Source: Bacillota bacterium (GTDB lineage: Bacteria > Bacillota > Clostridia > Oscillospirales > Acutalibacteraceae). Taken from it: 64,000 bases of DNA. The first letter of the stretch is position 1. Each line of letters starts with the position of its first letter. The stretch lies in contig JAEWYE010000078.1 of the NCBI GenBank assembly GCA_023458755.1, positions 10,382 to 74,381 of the forward strand, given 5' to 3'. A program made the translations under genes and the position numbers. Shown here piece after piece: positions 1 to 8,124 of the stretch. The notes under the pieces are model-generated. The model saw only the letters and a program-made list of their open reading frames with translations, was not told where the DNA came from and did not search any database.

Positions 1-1054
1 CAGGGGAGAGCTTTTCACGGCTGAGCGGGTATTCCGGTGTGGCGTCGGCCAGCTTTGCAATCAGAATTTTGGTTTTGTCCGGAACCGTAACGCCGGCCTG
101 TTCGGCAATCCATTGTGCCGGTTTGCCTACGACAGCGGGATTTACCGCCTGTTTCTGCGGATTGATGACATAGTCCGAAACCTTTTTGGTTTCTTCCTCA
201 TTCAGGAAGTAGCAGTTGTTTTCCTTCATGATTCTTTCAAAATCCTGTGAAATTTCTTCATCTACGATGACCGCCTGCTCAGAGGCGCAAATCATGCCAT
301 TGTCAAAGGTTTTGGAAATCATGAGGTCGGTGCAGGCACGTTCCAGATTTGCGGTCTTTTCAATGTAGCACGGCACATTGCCGGGGCCTACGCCCAAAGC
401 CGGTTTGCCGGTGCTGTAAGCTGCTTTTACCATTCCGGCGCCGCCGGTGGCAAGTACAAGTGCAACGCCCGGGTGATTCATCAGGGCGTCAGTTGCTTCA
501 ATAGATGGGAATTCAATCCACTGGATGCAATTTTCCGGCGCGCCCGCCTTGATGGCAGCGTCGCGAACGACCTTTGCGGCCTCTACCGAGCATTTCTGCG
601 CGCTCGGATGAAAACCGAAAATAATCGGGTTCCTTGTTTTGGCACAGATTTCGGATTTAAAAATCGTGGTGGAAGTCGGGTTTGTAACGGGAGTTACACC
701 CGCAACCACGCCGACCGGTTCCGCAACCTCCACATAGCCTTCCAGATCGTTTTCATCGACAATACCGACTGTTTTTTCGTATTTAATGGAATGCCAGATA
801 TACTCGGTGGCGAACATGTTTTTAATTATTTTGTCTTCCATTACGCCGCGTCCGGTTTCTTCATAAGCCAGCTTTGCCAGCTGCATGTGATTTTCAAGAC
901 CGGCAAGCGCCATGGCGTGCACAATGTTGTCGACCTGCTCCTGGTTTAATTTCATGTATTCATTTAACGCAACCTGAGCCTTTGCAACGAGGTCGTCAAT
1001 CATTTCCGCAACATTCACTTGAGGTTTGGGTTCCACGGTGTTTTTGTTTGCCAT
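1..1054 (-). CDS. adhE: Bifunctional acetaldehyde/alcohol dehydrogenase AdhE, N-terminal part (cut by window edge)
   Basis: Only the first about 351 codons lie in the window; the gene continues beyond base 1. The visible part is the CoA-acylating acetaldehyde dehydrogenase domain, which reduces acetyl-CoA to acetaldehyde with NADH. A GVGPGNVP nucleotide-binding stretch is followed by FDNGMICASEQ, whose cysteine (about residue 256) is the expected catalytic thiol. The ATG at 1054 has a GGAGG ribosome site 6-7 bases upstream. The N-terminal sequence is of the bifunctional AdhE kind rather than EutE, but the iron alcohol dehydrogenase half is off the edge, so that point is inference. The promoter carries a Rex operator, fitting NADH-responsive fermentation to ethanol. 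Confidence 0.88.
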   Translation of the reverse strand, partial: MANKNTVEPKPQVNVAEMIDDLVAKAQVALNEYMKLNQEQVDNIVHAMALAGLENHMQLAKLAYEETGRGVMEDKIIKNMFATEYIWHSIKYEKTVGIVDENDLEGYVEVAEPVGVVAGVTPVTNPTSTTIFKSEICAKTRNPIIFGFHPSAQKCSVEAAKVVRDAAIKAGAPENCIQWIEFPSIEATDALMNHPGVALVLATGGAGMVKAAYSTGKPALGVGPGNVPCYIEKTANLERACTDLMISKTFDNGMICASEQAVIVDEEISQDFERIMKENNCYFLNEEETKKVSDYVINPQKQAVNPAVVGKPAQWIAEQAGVTVPDKTKILIAKLADATPEYPLSREKLSP

Positions 1055-1079
1055 AAAAGTTCCTCCACTCATTTTTAGA

Positions 1080-1137
1080 TTGTTAAATATATAACTATCT
1101 TTGTTAATATAATAACAAAGTTTTTGCAGCTTGTCAA
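1080..1137 (-). promoter_or_regulatory. adhE promoter overlapped by tandem Rex operators
   Basis: On the minus strand TTGACA (1137-1132) and TATTAT (1114-1109) are 17 bases apart. A near-perfect Rex box, TTGTTAATATAATAACAA (1101-1118), covers the -10; it differs from the known TTGTTAA-N4-TTAACAA consensus at one base. A second, weaker copy starts at 1080 (TTGTTAA-ATAT-ATAACTA). A rex gene lies about 0.9 kb away. Repression at low NADH/NAD+ is the expected behaviour from known Rex biology. Confidence 0.85.
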
Positions 1138-1288
1138 TACGTTTTCAAAACAAATATTGTTATTCATTTTATCGGAAAAAATCATATAAATTTTAGTATG
1201 TCCATCGTATTTTTTATTATCATATTTACCGACCATTTGAAGCTGAAAAGAAGTCCGGCTAAAACCAATCATAGCCACGGACGTAATA

Positions 1289-1317
1289 TTGACAAAATTG
1301 TAAGATTATGTTAAATT
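1289..1317 (+). promoter_or_regulatory. Promoter for the small lipoprotein gene
   Basis: TTGACA at 1289-1294 and TAAATT at 1312-1317 are separated by 17 bases, about 57 bases before the lipoprotein start codon. The -35 is consensus; the -10 is weaker. Confidence 0.5.
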
Positions 1318-1373
1318 ATCATTAGAAAAATAAAGCATTCATTTGATTTTAATCTCCATTGGAGGTATTTGCC

Positions 1374-1820
1374 ATGAAACGTTTTTTGCTCCTGCTTTCA
1401 GCTTTGCTTTTGTTTGTAACGCTTGTCGGGTGCGGCAGCAACCGTTCAAATGACTCTTATACTCTTGCGCAATTTCAAAACGAAATGAAACAAAAAAATT
1501 ATGATTTTCAAATGAAAGACGCGCAGCCAGACATTCTTCAGGGTGTGAGAAAAAGAATGACGATGGCGGATAAGCAAACGCTTGATATTTACGTATTCAG
1601 CAGTAAGGAAGAAATGGAGAAAGAAGCAGCCCGTTTAGACAGTACCGGCAGTGTCTATACCAAAGATTCCATGTCTGCCAACATTGATTGGGTTTCCTAC
1701 CCGCATTTTTATAAAAAAGGGAATCTTATCGTTCAATATCTAGGCGAAGACAAAAGTATACAATCCGACTTAAAGGGTATTCTGGGTGAGCAGTTTGCCG
1801 GAGCGGATGCCAATCTCTGA
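1374..1820 (+). CDS. Small putative lipoprotein of unknown function
   Basis: Encodes 148 residues. The N-terminus has two basic residues, a leucine-rich hydrophobic core and the lipobox LVGC with the lipidated cysteine at position 20, so it should be anchored on the outer face of the membrane. The remaining 128 residues are hydrophilic, rich in Lys, Asp and Gln, with no motif I recognise. The ATG at 1374 is preferred over an upstream in-frame ATG at 1359 because GGAGG sits at 1361-1365. It is transcribed alone, convergent with rex, and ends at a shared bidirectional terminator. Confidence 0.75.
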   Translation: MKRFLLLLSALLLFVTLVGCGSNRSNDSYTLAQFQNEMKQKNYDFQMKDAQPDILQGVRKRMTMADKQTLDIYVFSSKEEMEKEAARLDSTGSVYTKDSMSANIDWVSYPHFYKKGNLIVQYLGEDKSIQSDLKGILGEQFAGADANL

Positions 1821-1876
1821 TAAATAACTGCACAATACCAACCTCAGCGGATGGTTTGCACCATCCAATAGAGATG

Positions 1877-1913
1877 AAAATAGGGCTGTCTCGTTTTGAG
1901 ACAGCCCTATTTT
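1877..1913. terminator. Bidirectional intrinsic terminator between lipoprotein gene and rex
   Basis: A 16-base perfect inverted repeat (1877-1892 and 1898-1913) with a 5-base loop. It starts with AAAA and ends with TTTT, so it can terminate both converging transcripts. Confidence 0.9.
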
Positions 1914-1929
1914 GCGGTTAAGTAAAGTT

Positions 1930-2586
1930 TTATTCCTCTTCGGTTTCTTCTTCGTCACGGTCCGATATGCGGTAGCAAAGTGTCATTAAACTGTCGTTTA
2001 AATGTACATTTTCCACAACGGTGTCGCGGTATTTCATGGAGATATCATAGTGGCTGAAATTCCAAAAGTTTTTCACACCAAGGGAATACAGACGTTCGGC
2101 AAGCTCTCCAACGGAATCCCGCGGAACGCATAAAACCGCCATGACGGGGCGTTGCTCACGGCAGAAATCCTCTAATTGGTCAACACCGCGTACAGTTAAA
2201 GAATTTATGGTACTTCCGATTTTACTCGGCGAATTATCAAAAATTCCAACCAGAGAAAAGCCTTGCTTCTCAAAAGACATGTGCGACGCGATTGCCTGCC
2301 CAAGGTTGCCAGCACCGATCAAAACCGCCTTGTAGCCGTTGGACAGACCCAGAATATTCCCGATTTCCGCCTGAAGCTGTTCCACAATATAGCCATATCC
2401 CTGCTGACCGAATCCGCCGAAGCAGTTTAAATCCTGACGGATCTGTGAAGCGGTGAGCCCCATTTGCAGAGAAAGCTCTTTGGATGAAATGCGGGTTACG
2501 CCTTTTTCCATTAAACGAGTCAAAAAGCGGTAGTAGCGCGGCAGACGGCGAATGACGGACATTGAAATATTTTCACGCTTAGACAT
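1930..2586 (-). CDS. rex: Redox-sensing transcriptional repressor Rex
   Basis: A 218-residue protein of normal Rex length. Residues 1-80 form the winged-helix DNA-binding domain (SSKELSLQMGLTASQIRQDL). A Rossmann fold follows with GAGNLGQA at about 91-98 for NAD(H) binding, and an acidic tail closes the protein. Rex binds TTGTTAA-type operators and leaves DNA when NADH rises, derepressing fermentation genes. A strong operator lies on the adhE promoter 0.8 kb away. The gene follows icd on the same strand after about 100 bases without a clear terminator, so it may receive read-through from the acn-icd transcript. The ATG is preceded by AGGGGATG. Confidence 0.95.
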   Translation of the reverse strand: MSKRENISMSVIRRLPRYYRFLTRLMEKGVTRISSKELSLQMGLTASQIRQDLNCFGGFGQQGYGYIVEQLQAEIGNILGLSNGYKAVLIGAGNLGQAIASHMSFEKQGFSLVGIFDNSPSKIGSTINSLTVRGVDQLEDFCREQRPVMAVLCVPRDSVGELAERLYSLGVKNFWNFSHYDISMKYRDTVVENVHLNDSLMTLCYRISDRDEEETEEE

Positions 2587-2689
2587 AGTTACATCCCCTA
2601 AATTTACGGGTCGTCAAGTTGCGGCCTTTAATAAGAATTCCATTTTCAATACATTGCGCGGCCGTACGTTTTACAGCCGAAAAACAGGT

Positions 2690-3907
2690 TTAGCAGGACA
2701 TCAGCTTTGTAAGGCGCTTGTTGACTTCAACAAGGAAGGTTTCGGTATCCACCGTCGTTTTGTTCTCCAATGTGGAAAGGCTGGCAAGGTCGCCGGTCAT
2801 AACGCCTTCTTCAATGGTTTGAATTGAAGCCTTTTCCAGTTTGTCTGCAAAGTCGACAAGTTCCGGTGTGCGGTCAAGTTCTCCTCTTTTGCGAAGTGCG
2901 CCCGTCCAAGCAAACAAGGTTGCCATGGAGTTGGTTGAGGTCTTTTCTCCCTTTAAGTGCTTGTAGTAGTGGCGCTGCACAGTACCGTGCGCGGCTTCAT
3001 ACTCATAAATGCCATCCGGTGAAACCAGAACGGAAGTCATCATGGCAAGGCTGCCGAATGCGGTGGCAACCATATCGCTCATAACGTCGCCGTCATAGTT
3101 TTTGCATGCCCAAATGTAACCGCCTTCGGAGCGTATTACTCTTGCAACCGCGTCGTCAATCAGGGTGTAGAAGTATTCAATACCTGCCGCGGCAAATTTG
3201 TCTTTGTACTCCGCTTCAAAAATTTCATTGAAGATGTCCTTAAAACGGTGGTCATATTTTTTCGAAATGGTATCCTTCGTGGCAAACCACAAATCCTGCT
3301 TTTGGTCAAGCGCAAAGTTGAAGCATGCTTTTGCAAAGCTTGCAATGCTCTTGTCGATGTTGTGCAGTCCCTGAATAATACCGTCTGTTTTAAAGTCGTG
3401 AATCAGCTCACGCTGTTCAGTTCCGTCCGCAAGGGTAACCACCAGTTCGGCTTTTGCGTTTGCCGGAACACGCATTTCCACGTTGCGGTAAACGTCACCG
3501 TACGCGTGACGCGCAATGGTAATCGGCTTTTTCCAAGTAGAAATGAAGGGGGTAATGCCCTTTACAATAATCGGGGTACGGAATACGGTGCCGTCCAGAA
3601 TGGCACGGATGGTTCCGTTCGGAGATTTCCACATTTCTGTCAGATCGTATTCCTTCACGCGCTCCGCGTTCGGAGTGATGGTTGCGCATTTTACGGCAAC
3701 ACCGTATTTTTTGGTTGCGTTTGCGGAATCGAATGTAACCCGGTCACCGGTTTTTTCACGGTTTTCCAACCCTAAATCGTAATATTCGGTGTTGAGGTCA
3801 ATATAAGGTGTGAGCAGAATGTCTTTGATCATCTTCCAGATGATGCGTGTCATTTCATCGCCGTCCATTTCGACGAGCGGTGTCAGCATTTTAATTTTGT
3901 CTGCCAT
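2690..3907 (-). CDS. icd: NADP-dependent isocitrate dehydrogenase, dimeric eukaryotic-like type
   Basis: A 405-residue enzyme that decarboxylates isocitrate to 2-oxoglutarate. The N-terminus MLTPLVEMDGDEMTRIIW is diagnostic of the type II IDH subfamily (mitochondrial-like, about 400 residues), not the E. coli type. The ATG at 3907 follows AGGAGG; the open frame extends upstream to 3991 but that extension overlaps the traX gene. With acn upstream on the same strand it forms the oxidative branch from citrate to 2-oxoglutarate, which in fermenters mainly supplies glutamate. No citrate synthase is in the window. Confidence 0.93.
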   Translation of the reverse strand: MADKIKMLTPLVEMDGDEMTRIIWKMIKDILLTPYIDLNTEYYDLGLENREKTGDRVTFDSANATKKYGVAVKCATITPNAERVKEYDLTEMWKSPNGTIRAILDGTVFRTPIIVKGITPFISTWKKPITIARHAYGDVYRNVEMRVPANAKAELVVTLADGTEQRELIHDFKTDGIIQGLHNIDKSIASFAKACFNFALDQKQDLWFATKDTISKKYDHRFKDIFNEIFEAEYKDKFAAAGIEYFYTLIDDAVARVIRSEGGYIWACKNYDGDVMSDMVATAFGSLAMMTSVLVSPDGIYEYEAAHGTVQRHYYKHLKGEKTSTNSMATLFAWTGALRKRGELDRTPELVDFADKLEKASIQTIEEGVMTGDLASLSTLENKTTVDTETFLVEVNKRLTKLMSC

Positions 3908-3921
3908 CGGTAATCCTCCTG

Positions 3922-4653
3922 TTATTTTATCAGAATTGCAAGAACTGCAAGTATGAGTAAGTGTGTCGGGTAAAAGATATAGAAAATCCATTTGCTATAT
4001 TTTCCGCCGCCGCGCTCCCCTTTGTATAGGGATAATAGCGGCAGTGCGAGAAATACGCCTAACTGGAAAAAGTCCTTGTAAAATGCGTAATGGCTCGTGA
4101 CATCGAAAATGGAAGCCAGTAAGACCATCAAGATGGAAATAATGGAAAACCATCTGGCTTGTTCCTTAAAGTTCCCACGGTGAATACCAAACGCGAGTGT
4201 GTAAAGGATAGCAAAAAATGTCCAGTCGCCAGGCATGGACAGTATGCACAGACCGATGATAATCAGCGTACTGAATAACTTGTTTTCGATTTTATCCCAC
4301 GCCCAAAGTGCCAGAAGGCTTAAAAAGAGCGTGTAAATCACGTTCAGCAGTGACCATTGGGTTGGCGGCCAAGAGTGGGATTCAAAGAAAACAAAGGGCA
4401 AATAAGAAATCAGAGCAAAAATACCAAGGCGAAGCGCGTATTTTTTCACATTGTGCGTATGGTAATAGCCCTCTGCGATAAAAAAGCACATGGTGGGCGC
4501 TGTAATACGACCGATTACGTGCATGATTTGCGCCAGCGGGGAGCCAAAGGGCACAAATCCCCACGCAATGTGGTCAATCAGCATTGCGGCTATGGCGATC
4601 AGCTTGAGCGCATTGGAAGTCAGTCCTTTTGATTTTGTCATGGAAATTTCCAA
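3922..4653 (-). CDS. TraX-family membrane protein (acetyltransferase-like)
   Basis: A 243-residue polytopic membrane protein. It opens with a conserved TraX-type segment (NALKLIAIAAMLIDHIAWGF), followed by several hydrophobic segments and GYYHTHNVKKY. TraX of the F plasmid acetylates pilin; chromosomal homologues in Firmicutes have no established role and resemble membrane acyltransferases. The TTG at 4653 fits best because AGGAGG lies 8 bases upstream; an ATG occurs four codons later. The gene lies between acn and icd in the same direction with short gaps, so it is probably co-transcribed, although a metabolic link is not obvious. Confidence 0.82.
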   Translation of the reverse strand: MEISMTKSKGLTSNALKLIAIAAMLIDHIAWGFVPFGSPLAQIMHVIGRITAPTMCFFIAEGYYHTHNVKKYALRLGIFALISYLPFVFFESHSWPPTQWSLLNVIYTLFLSLLALWAWDKIENKLFSTLIIIGLCILSMPGDWTFFAILYTLAFGIHRGNFKEQARWFSIISILMVLLASIFDVTSHYAFYKDFFQLGVFLALPLLSLYKGERGGGKYSKWIFYIFYPTHLLILAVLAILIK

Positions 4654-4696
4654 AATGATGACCTCCTTTTACTGCCTGCTTCGCAGCGAATCGGAA

Positions 4697-6628
4697 TCAG
4701 CCGTTCAGCTTCGTATAATTGAGCAGTCCGCCCGCAAGTACGATGTCGCGCTGACGGTCGCTCAGAACTGCTTCCGCCTCAATCTCGGTGCCGTTCGTAA
4801 TGTTTTTCACGATGATTTTGCCGTTTGTTTCAATCGCCTTACGGATATCCGGCAATTCCAGTTCGTCCATTTGGTCAATTGCGTCGTAATCCTTCTCGTT
4901 TTTGAATACGAGCGGGAGAATACCGGCGTTAACAAGGTTTGCGCAGTGAATACGCGCAAAAGATTTTACCAAAACCGCTTTCACACCCAGATAGAGCGGA
5001 ACCAGCGCGGCATGTTCACGGGAAGAACCCTGCCCGTAGTTTGCACCGCCCACGATAATTGCCTTGCCTTCCGCTTTGCAGCGCTCCGGGAAGGTTTTGT
5101 CACATACGCCGAAGCAGAAGTTGGAAAGGTAAGGAATGTTGGAGCGGAACGGCAGTATTTTTGCACCGGCAGGCATAATGTGGTCGGTGGTGATGTTGTC
5201 GCCCACTTTTAGCAGTGCCTTTGCGGTAATGGTATCTTCCAAAGGAGTGGTGCTCGGGAACGGTTTAATATTCGGCCCGCGCAGGATTTCTACGCTGTCC
5301 ATTTCGCTTTCCGGAACGGGAGCCAGCACCATGTTGTCGTTGATGAGGAATTCGTTCGGCAGCTCAATGACCGTTTCCTCGCCGAGCGTCTGCGGATTGG
5401 TGAATACGCCGGTAAGGGCGGAAGCCGCGGCAGTTTCTGGGCTGACCAGATAAATTTGGCCGTCGGCCGTGCCGGAACGTCCCTCAAAGTTGCGGTTAAA
5501 GGTGCGAAGCGAAATACCGGCGGAATTCGGAGCCTGTCCCATGCCGATGCAGGGGCCGCAGGCACATTCCAGAACACGTGCGCCTGCCGCGATGATATCC
5601 GCCAGAGCGCCGTTTTGCGCCAGCATATTGTAAACCTGTTTGGAACCCGGCGCGATTGCGAGGCTGACGGTCGGGCTGACGGTTTTGCCTTTTAAGATGG
5701 AGGCAACGCGCATCATATCCAAATAGGAGGAGTTTGTGCAGGAGCCGATGCAGACTTGGTCAACCTTGATTTTTCCGATTTCATCCACTGTTTTTACAGC
5801 ATCCGGGCTATGCGGGCAGGCTGCCATCGGTACAAGCTTGCTCAAATCAATATCAATCACTTCGTCGTAAACCGCATCCGTGTCCGGCTTCAGCTCAACC
5901 CAGTCTTTTTCACGGCCTTGTGCCTTTAAAAATTCACGGGTCACGTCGTCGGAAGGAAAAACGGAAGTGGTGGCGCCAAGCTCGGCACCCATGTTCGTAA
6001 TGGTTGCGCGTTCCGGTACGGTCAGCGTTGCAACGCCTTCTCCGCCGTACTCCACAATTTTGCCCACGCCGCCTTTTACGGTCATCCGACACAGAACCTC
6101 TAAAATAATATCTTTCGCGGAAACCCAATTGCTAAGTTTGCCGCTCAGATTGATGCGTACCATTTTTGGCATGGTAATGTAATAGGGGCCGCCGCCCATC
6201 GCAACGGCAACGTCAAGACCGCCCGCACCCATAGCCAGCATGCCAATGCCGCCGCCGGTGGGGGTGTGACTGTCCGAACCGATCAGGGTTTTGCCCGGAA
6301 TGCCAAAGCGCTCCAGATGAACCTGATGGCAGATTCCGTTGCCCGGGCGTGAAAAATAAATACCGTGCTTTTGCGCGACCGATTGAATAAACCGATGGTC
6401 GTCGGCGTTCTCAAAGCCGGTTTGCAGGGTGTTGTGGTCAATATATGCGACACTGCGCTCCGTTTTTACACGCGGCACACCCATTGCCTCAAACTCAAGG
6501 TATGCCATGGTGCCGGTTGCGTCCTGTGTTAAGGTTTGGTCAATTTTCAAACCAATTTCATTGCCAACCGTCATTTCTCCGCTTAAAAGGTGGGACTTAA
6601 TGATTTTTTGTGCTAACGTATAACCCAT
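4697..6628 (-). CDS. acn: Aconitate hydratase
   Basis: A 643-residue aconitase of the shorter, mitochondrial-like class, interconverting citrate and isocitrate with a 4Fe-4S cluster. Cluster-ligand regions are visible as CIGSCTNSS and CACGPCIGMGQ. The early GSDSHTPTGGG and the late GANYGQGSSREHAA swivel-domain motif are also present. The ATG at 6628 follows GAGAGGAG. It is the first gene of a minus-strand run acn-traX-icd, with a good promoter about 180 bases upstream. The exposed cluster should be oxygen sensitive, which suits the anaerobic gene content. Confidence 0.95.
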   Translation of the reverse strand: MGYTLAQKIIKSHLLSGEMTVGNEIGLKIDQTLTQDATGTMAYLEFEAMGVPRVKTERSVAYIDHNTLQTGFENADDHRFIQSVAQKHGIYFSRPGNGICHQVHLERFGIPGKTLIGSDSHTPTGGGIGMLAMGAGGLDVAVAMGGGPYYITMPKMVRINLSGKLSNWVSAKDIILEVLCRMTVKGGVGKIVEYGGEGVATLTVPERATITNMGAELGATTSVFPSDDVTREFLKAQGREKDWVELKPDTDAVYDEVIDIDLSKLVPMAACPHSPDAVKTVDEIGKIKVDQVCIGSCTNSSYLDMMRVASILKGKTVSPTVSLAIAPGSKQVYNMLAQNGALADIIAAGARVLECACGPCIGMGQAPNSAGISLRTFNRNFEGRSGTADGQIYLVSPETAAASALTGVFTNPQTLGEETVIELPNEFLINDNMVLAPVPESEMDSVEILRGPNIKPFPSTTPLEDTITAKALLKVGDNITTDHIMPAGAKILPFRSNIPYLSNFCFGVCDKTFPERCKAEGKAIIVGGANYGQGSSREHAALVPLYLGVKAVLVKSFARIHCANLVNAGILPLVFKNEKDYDAIDQMDELELPDIRKAIETNGKIIVKNITNGTEIEAEAVLSDRQRDIVLAGGLLNYTKLNG

Positions 6629-6805
6629 TTTTGCGCTCCTCTCAAGAATATAAATAAGAATAGTAAAATTAAAAAAATGAAAGAATATACATTTATATAA
6701 ATACCATCCAAACGGTTCGAAAACTTTGCCCGGCTTACAGGCAAATGGCCTTCAGAAGTATATTCAGAATGCTAGCGGTATAAATTATAAATATAGATAT
6801 CTTAT

Positions 6806-6834
6806 ATTATCCGATATAATCAATATCTTGTCAA
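6806..6834 (-). promoter_or_regulatory. Promoter of the acn-traX-icd run
   Basis: On the minus strand TTGACA (6834-6829) and GATAAT (6811-6806) are 17 bases apart. The leader to the acn start is about 175 bases and includes a small hairpin with GCC/GGC arms near 6726-6747. No known riboswitch was recognised. Confidence 0.7.
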
Positions 6835-6918
6835 TCTTTTCACACTCAGTTTTTTCGGAATATTTACAATTTATATAGGATATGTCTGTTAAAATTCTTG
6901 CCGGACACGACTTTTTTC

Positions 6919-6947
6919 TTGATGAACCAACTTACAAATGTTATAAT
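6919..6947 (+). promoter_or_regulatory. Promoter for tepA
   Basis: TTGATG (6919-6924) and TATAAT (6942-6947) are separated by 17 bases. The 5' leader to the tepA start is about 155 bases. Confidence 0.7.
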
Positions 6948-7111
6948 TGTATCCGTAATCCAATTCTGTTTTAGAAATTCATTTTTTCTTATCGTTTTAG
7001 GAGTCACGAATTTATACGCACGACGAGAGCGGCACAAAAGCAATTGTACATTTTTGGGGTGTATGATAGCCGCAACTTACGGCACACTAAAGCTGTAGGA
7101 GGTGGCTGAAA

Positions 7112-8047
7112 ATGAGCAGCGACTCGTTTATCCAAGCAAAACAAGATTATGTGCCGGATCATAACGACCATTCGGTGGAAAAAACAACCGAAACCGATGA
7201 GAATTCGAAAAAAATTGACCAAATCAATGAAACCGGCTCTATCATTGCGGGTACCGGAAAGCATGTGATTCACTGTTTGACGGTTATCGGCCAGATTGAA
7301 GGGCATTTTATTCTTCCATCACAAAACAAGACCACAAAATACGAGCATGTAATTCCGCAGCTGGTGGCGATTGAAGAGGAACCCAAAATTGACGGACTGC
7401 TTGTCTTGCTCAATACCGTCGGGGGCGATGTGGAAGCTGGTCTTGCGATTGCCGAGCTGATTGCGGGCATGAAAAAGCCTACAGTCTCTCTGGTTTTGGG
7501 CGGCGGGCATTCCATCGGCGTTCCTTTGGCGGTGGCGGCAAAGCGTTCCTTTATTGTGCCGTCCGCAACCATGACCATCCATCCCGTGCGCATGAGCGGA
7601 CTTATGCTCGGCGTGCCGCAGACATTGGAGTATTTTCAGCGTATGCAGAAACGCATCACGCAGTTTGTAACACAGAACTCCAATATTTCGACGGATCGCT
7701 TTACCGAACTTTCCATGAATACAAAGGAACTGGTTATGGACGTCGGTACGGTGCTGGACGGGAAAGACGCGGTGGCAGAGGGGCTGATTGATTCCCTAGG
7801 CAATCTTTCCGATGCAATCAACTGCCTGTACACGATGATTGACGAGCAAAAGAAAAACGAAGAAGAAAGCGAATCACCGGCGCAGAAAGAAAATTCAGAA
7901 TCCGACGAAAACCGGCGCGCGAAAGGCAGCACAAAGAGTAAAAAAGCTTTACCGACAGATTTAAAAGACAGCAGGATTCCGAAACCGCGCAAAACGCCCA
8001 AAGCAGCAAAACCGACAAAAAGGGCGGATGCACACGAGTTAAAATAA
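7112..8047 (+). CDS. tepA: ClpP-like protein TepA (YmfB type)
   Basis: A 311-residue ClpP-fold protein. Residues 1-45 are polar. The core has LLNTVGGDVEAGLAIAEL, then LVLGGGHSIGVPLAVAA holding the presumed active-site serine, and MTIHPVRMSG holding the histidine. Bacillus TepA is described as a translocation-enhancing ClpP-like protein; its substrate is not settled. The gene order tepA followed by spoIIIE/ftsK matches Bacillus, with uppP inserted here. The last 70 residues are a highly charged Lys/Glu/Pro tail that looks disordered. The ATG follows AGGAGGTGG. Confidence 0.87.
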   Translation: MSSDSFIQAKQDYVPDHNDHSVEKTTETDENSKKIDQINETGSIIAGTGKHVIHCLTVIGQIEGHFILPSQNKTTKYEHVIPQLVAIEEEPKIDGLLVLLNTVGGDVEAGLAIAELIAGMKKPTVSLVLGGGHSIGVPLAVAAKRSFIVPSATMTIHPVRMSGLMLGVPQTLEYFQRMQKRITQFVTQNSNISTDRFTELSMNTKELVMDVGTVLDGKDAVAEGLIDSLGNLSDAINCLYTMIDEQKKNEEESESPAQKENSESDENRRAKGSTKSKKALPTDLKDSRIPKPRKTPKAAKPTKRADAHELK

Positions 8048-8124
8048 TAATTTGACGGGGAACGGAACGTTATCACACGGGCGGCGCTGAGACCGCCCAA
8101 ATACATAATTTGGGGGCCATTCGA

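Larger units (their letters stand above)
6629..7111. other. Intergenic region between divergent acn and tepA
   Basis: This 483-base AT-rich stretch holds the acn promoter (6806-6834), the tepA promoter (6919-6947) and a small hairpin near 6726-6747. A 66-codon open frame at 6898-7098 begins inside the tepA promoter and has no ribosome site, so I do not call it. Confidence 0.6.

Noticed and set aside
473..949. A 158-codon plus-strand open frame opposite adhE
   Set aside because: Entirely antisense to the conserved AdhE reading frame, no ribosome site, low-complexity composition typical of a shadow frame.
1075..1278. A 67-codon minus-strand frame in the adhE upstream region
   Set aside because: It runs through the adhE promoter and Rex operators and has no ribosome site.
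6898..7098. A 66-codon frame upstream of tepA, hydrophobic at its start
   Set aside because: It begins before and crosses the tepA promoter and has no ribosome site.
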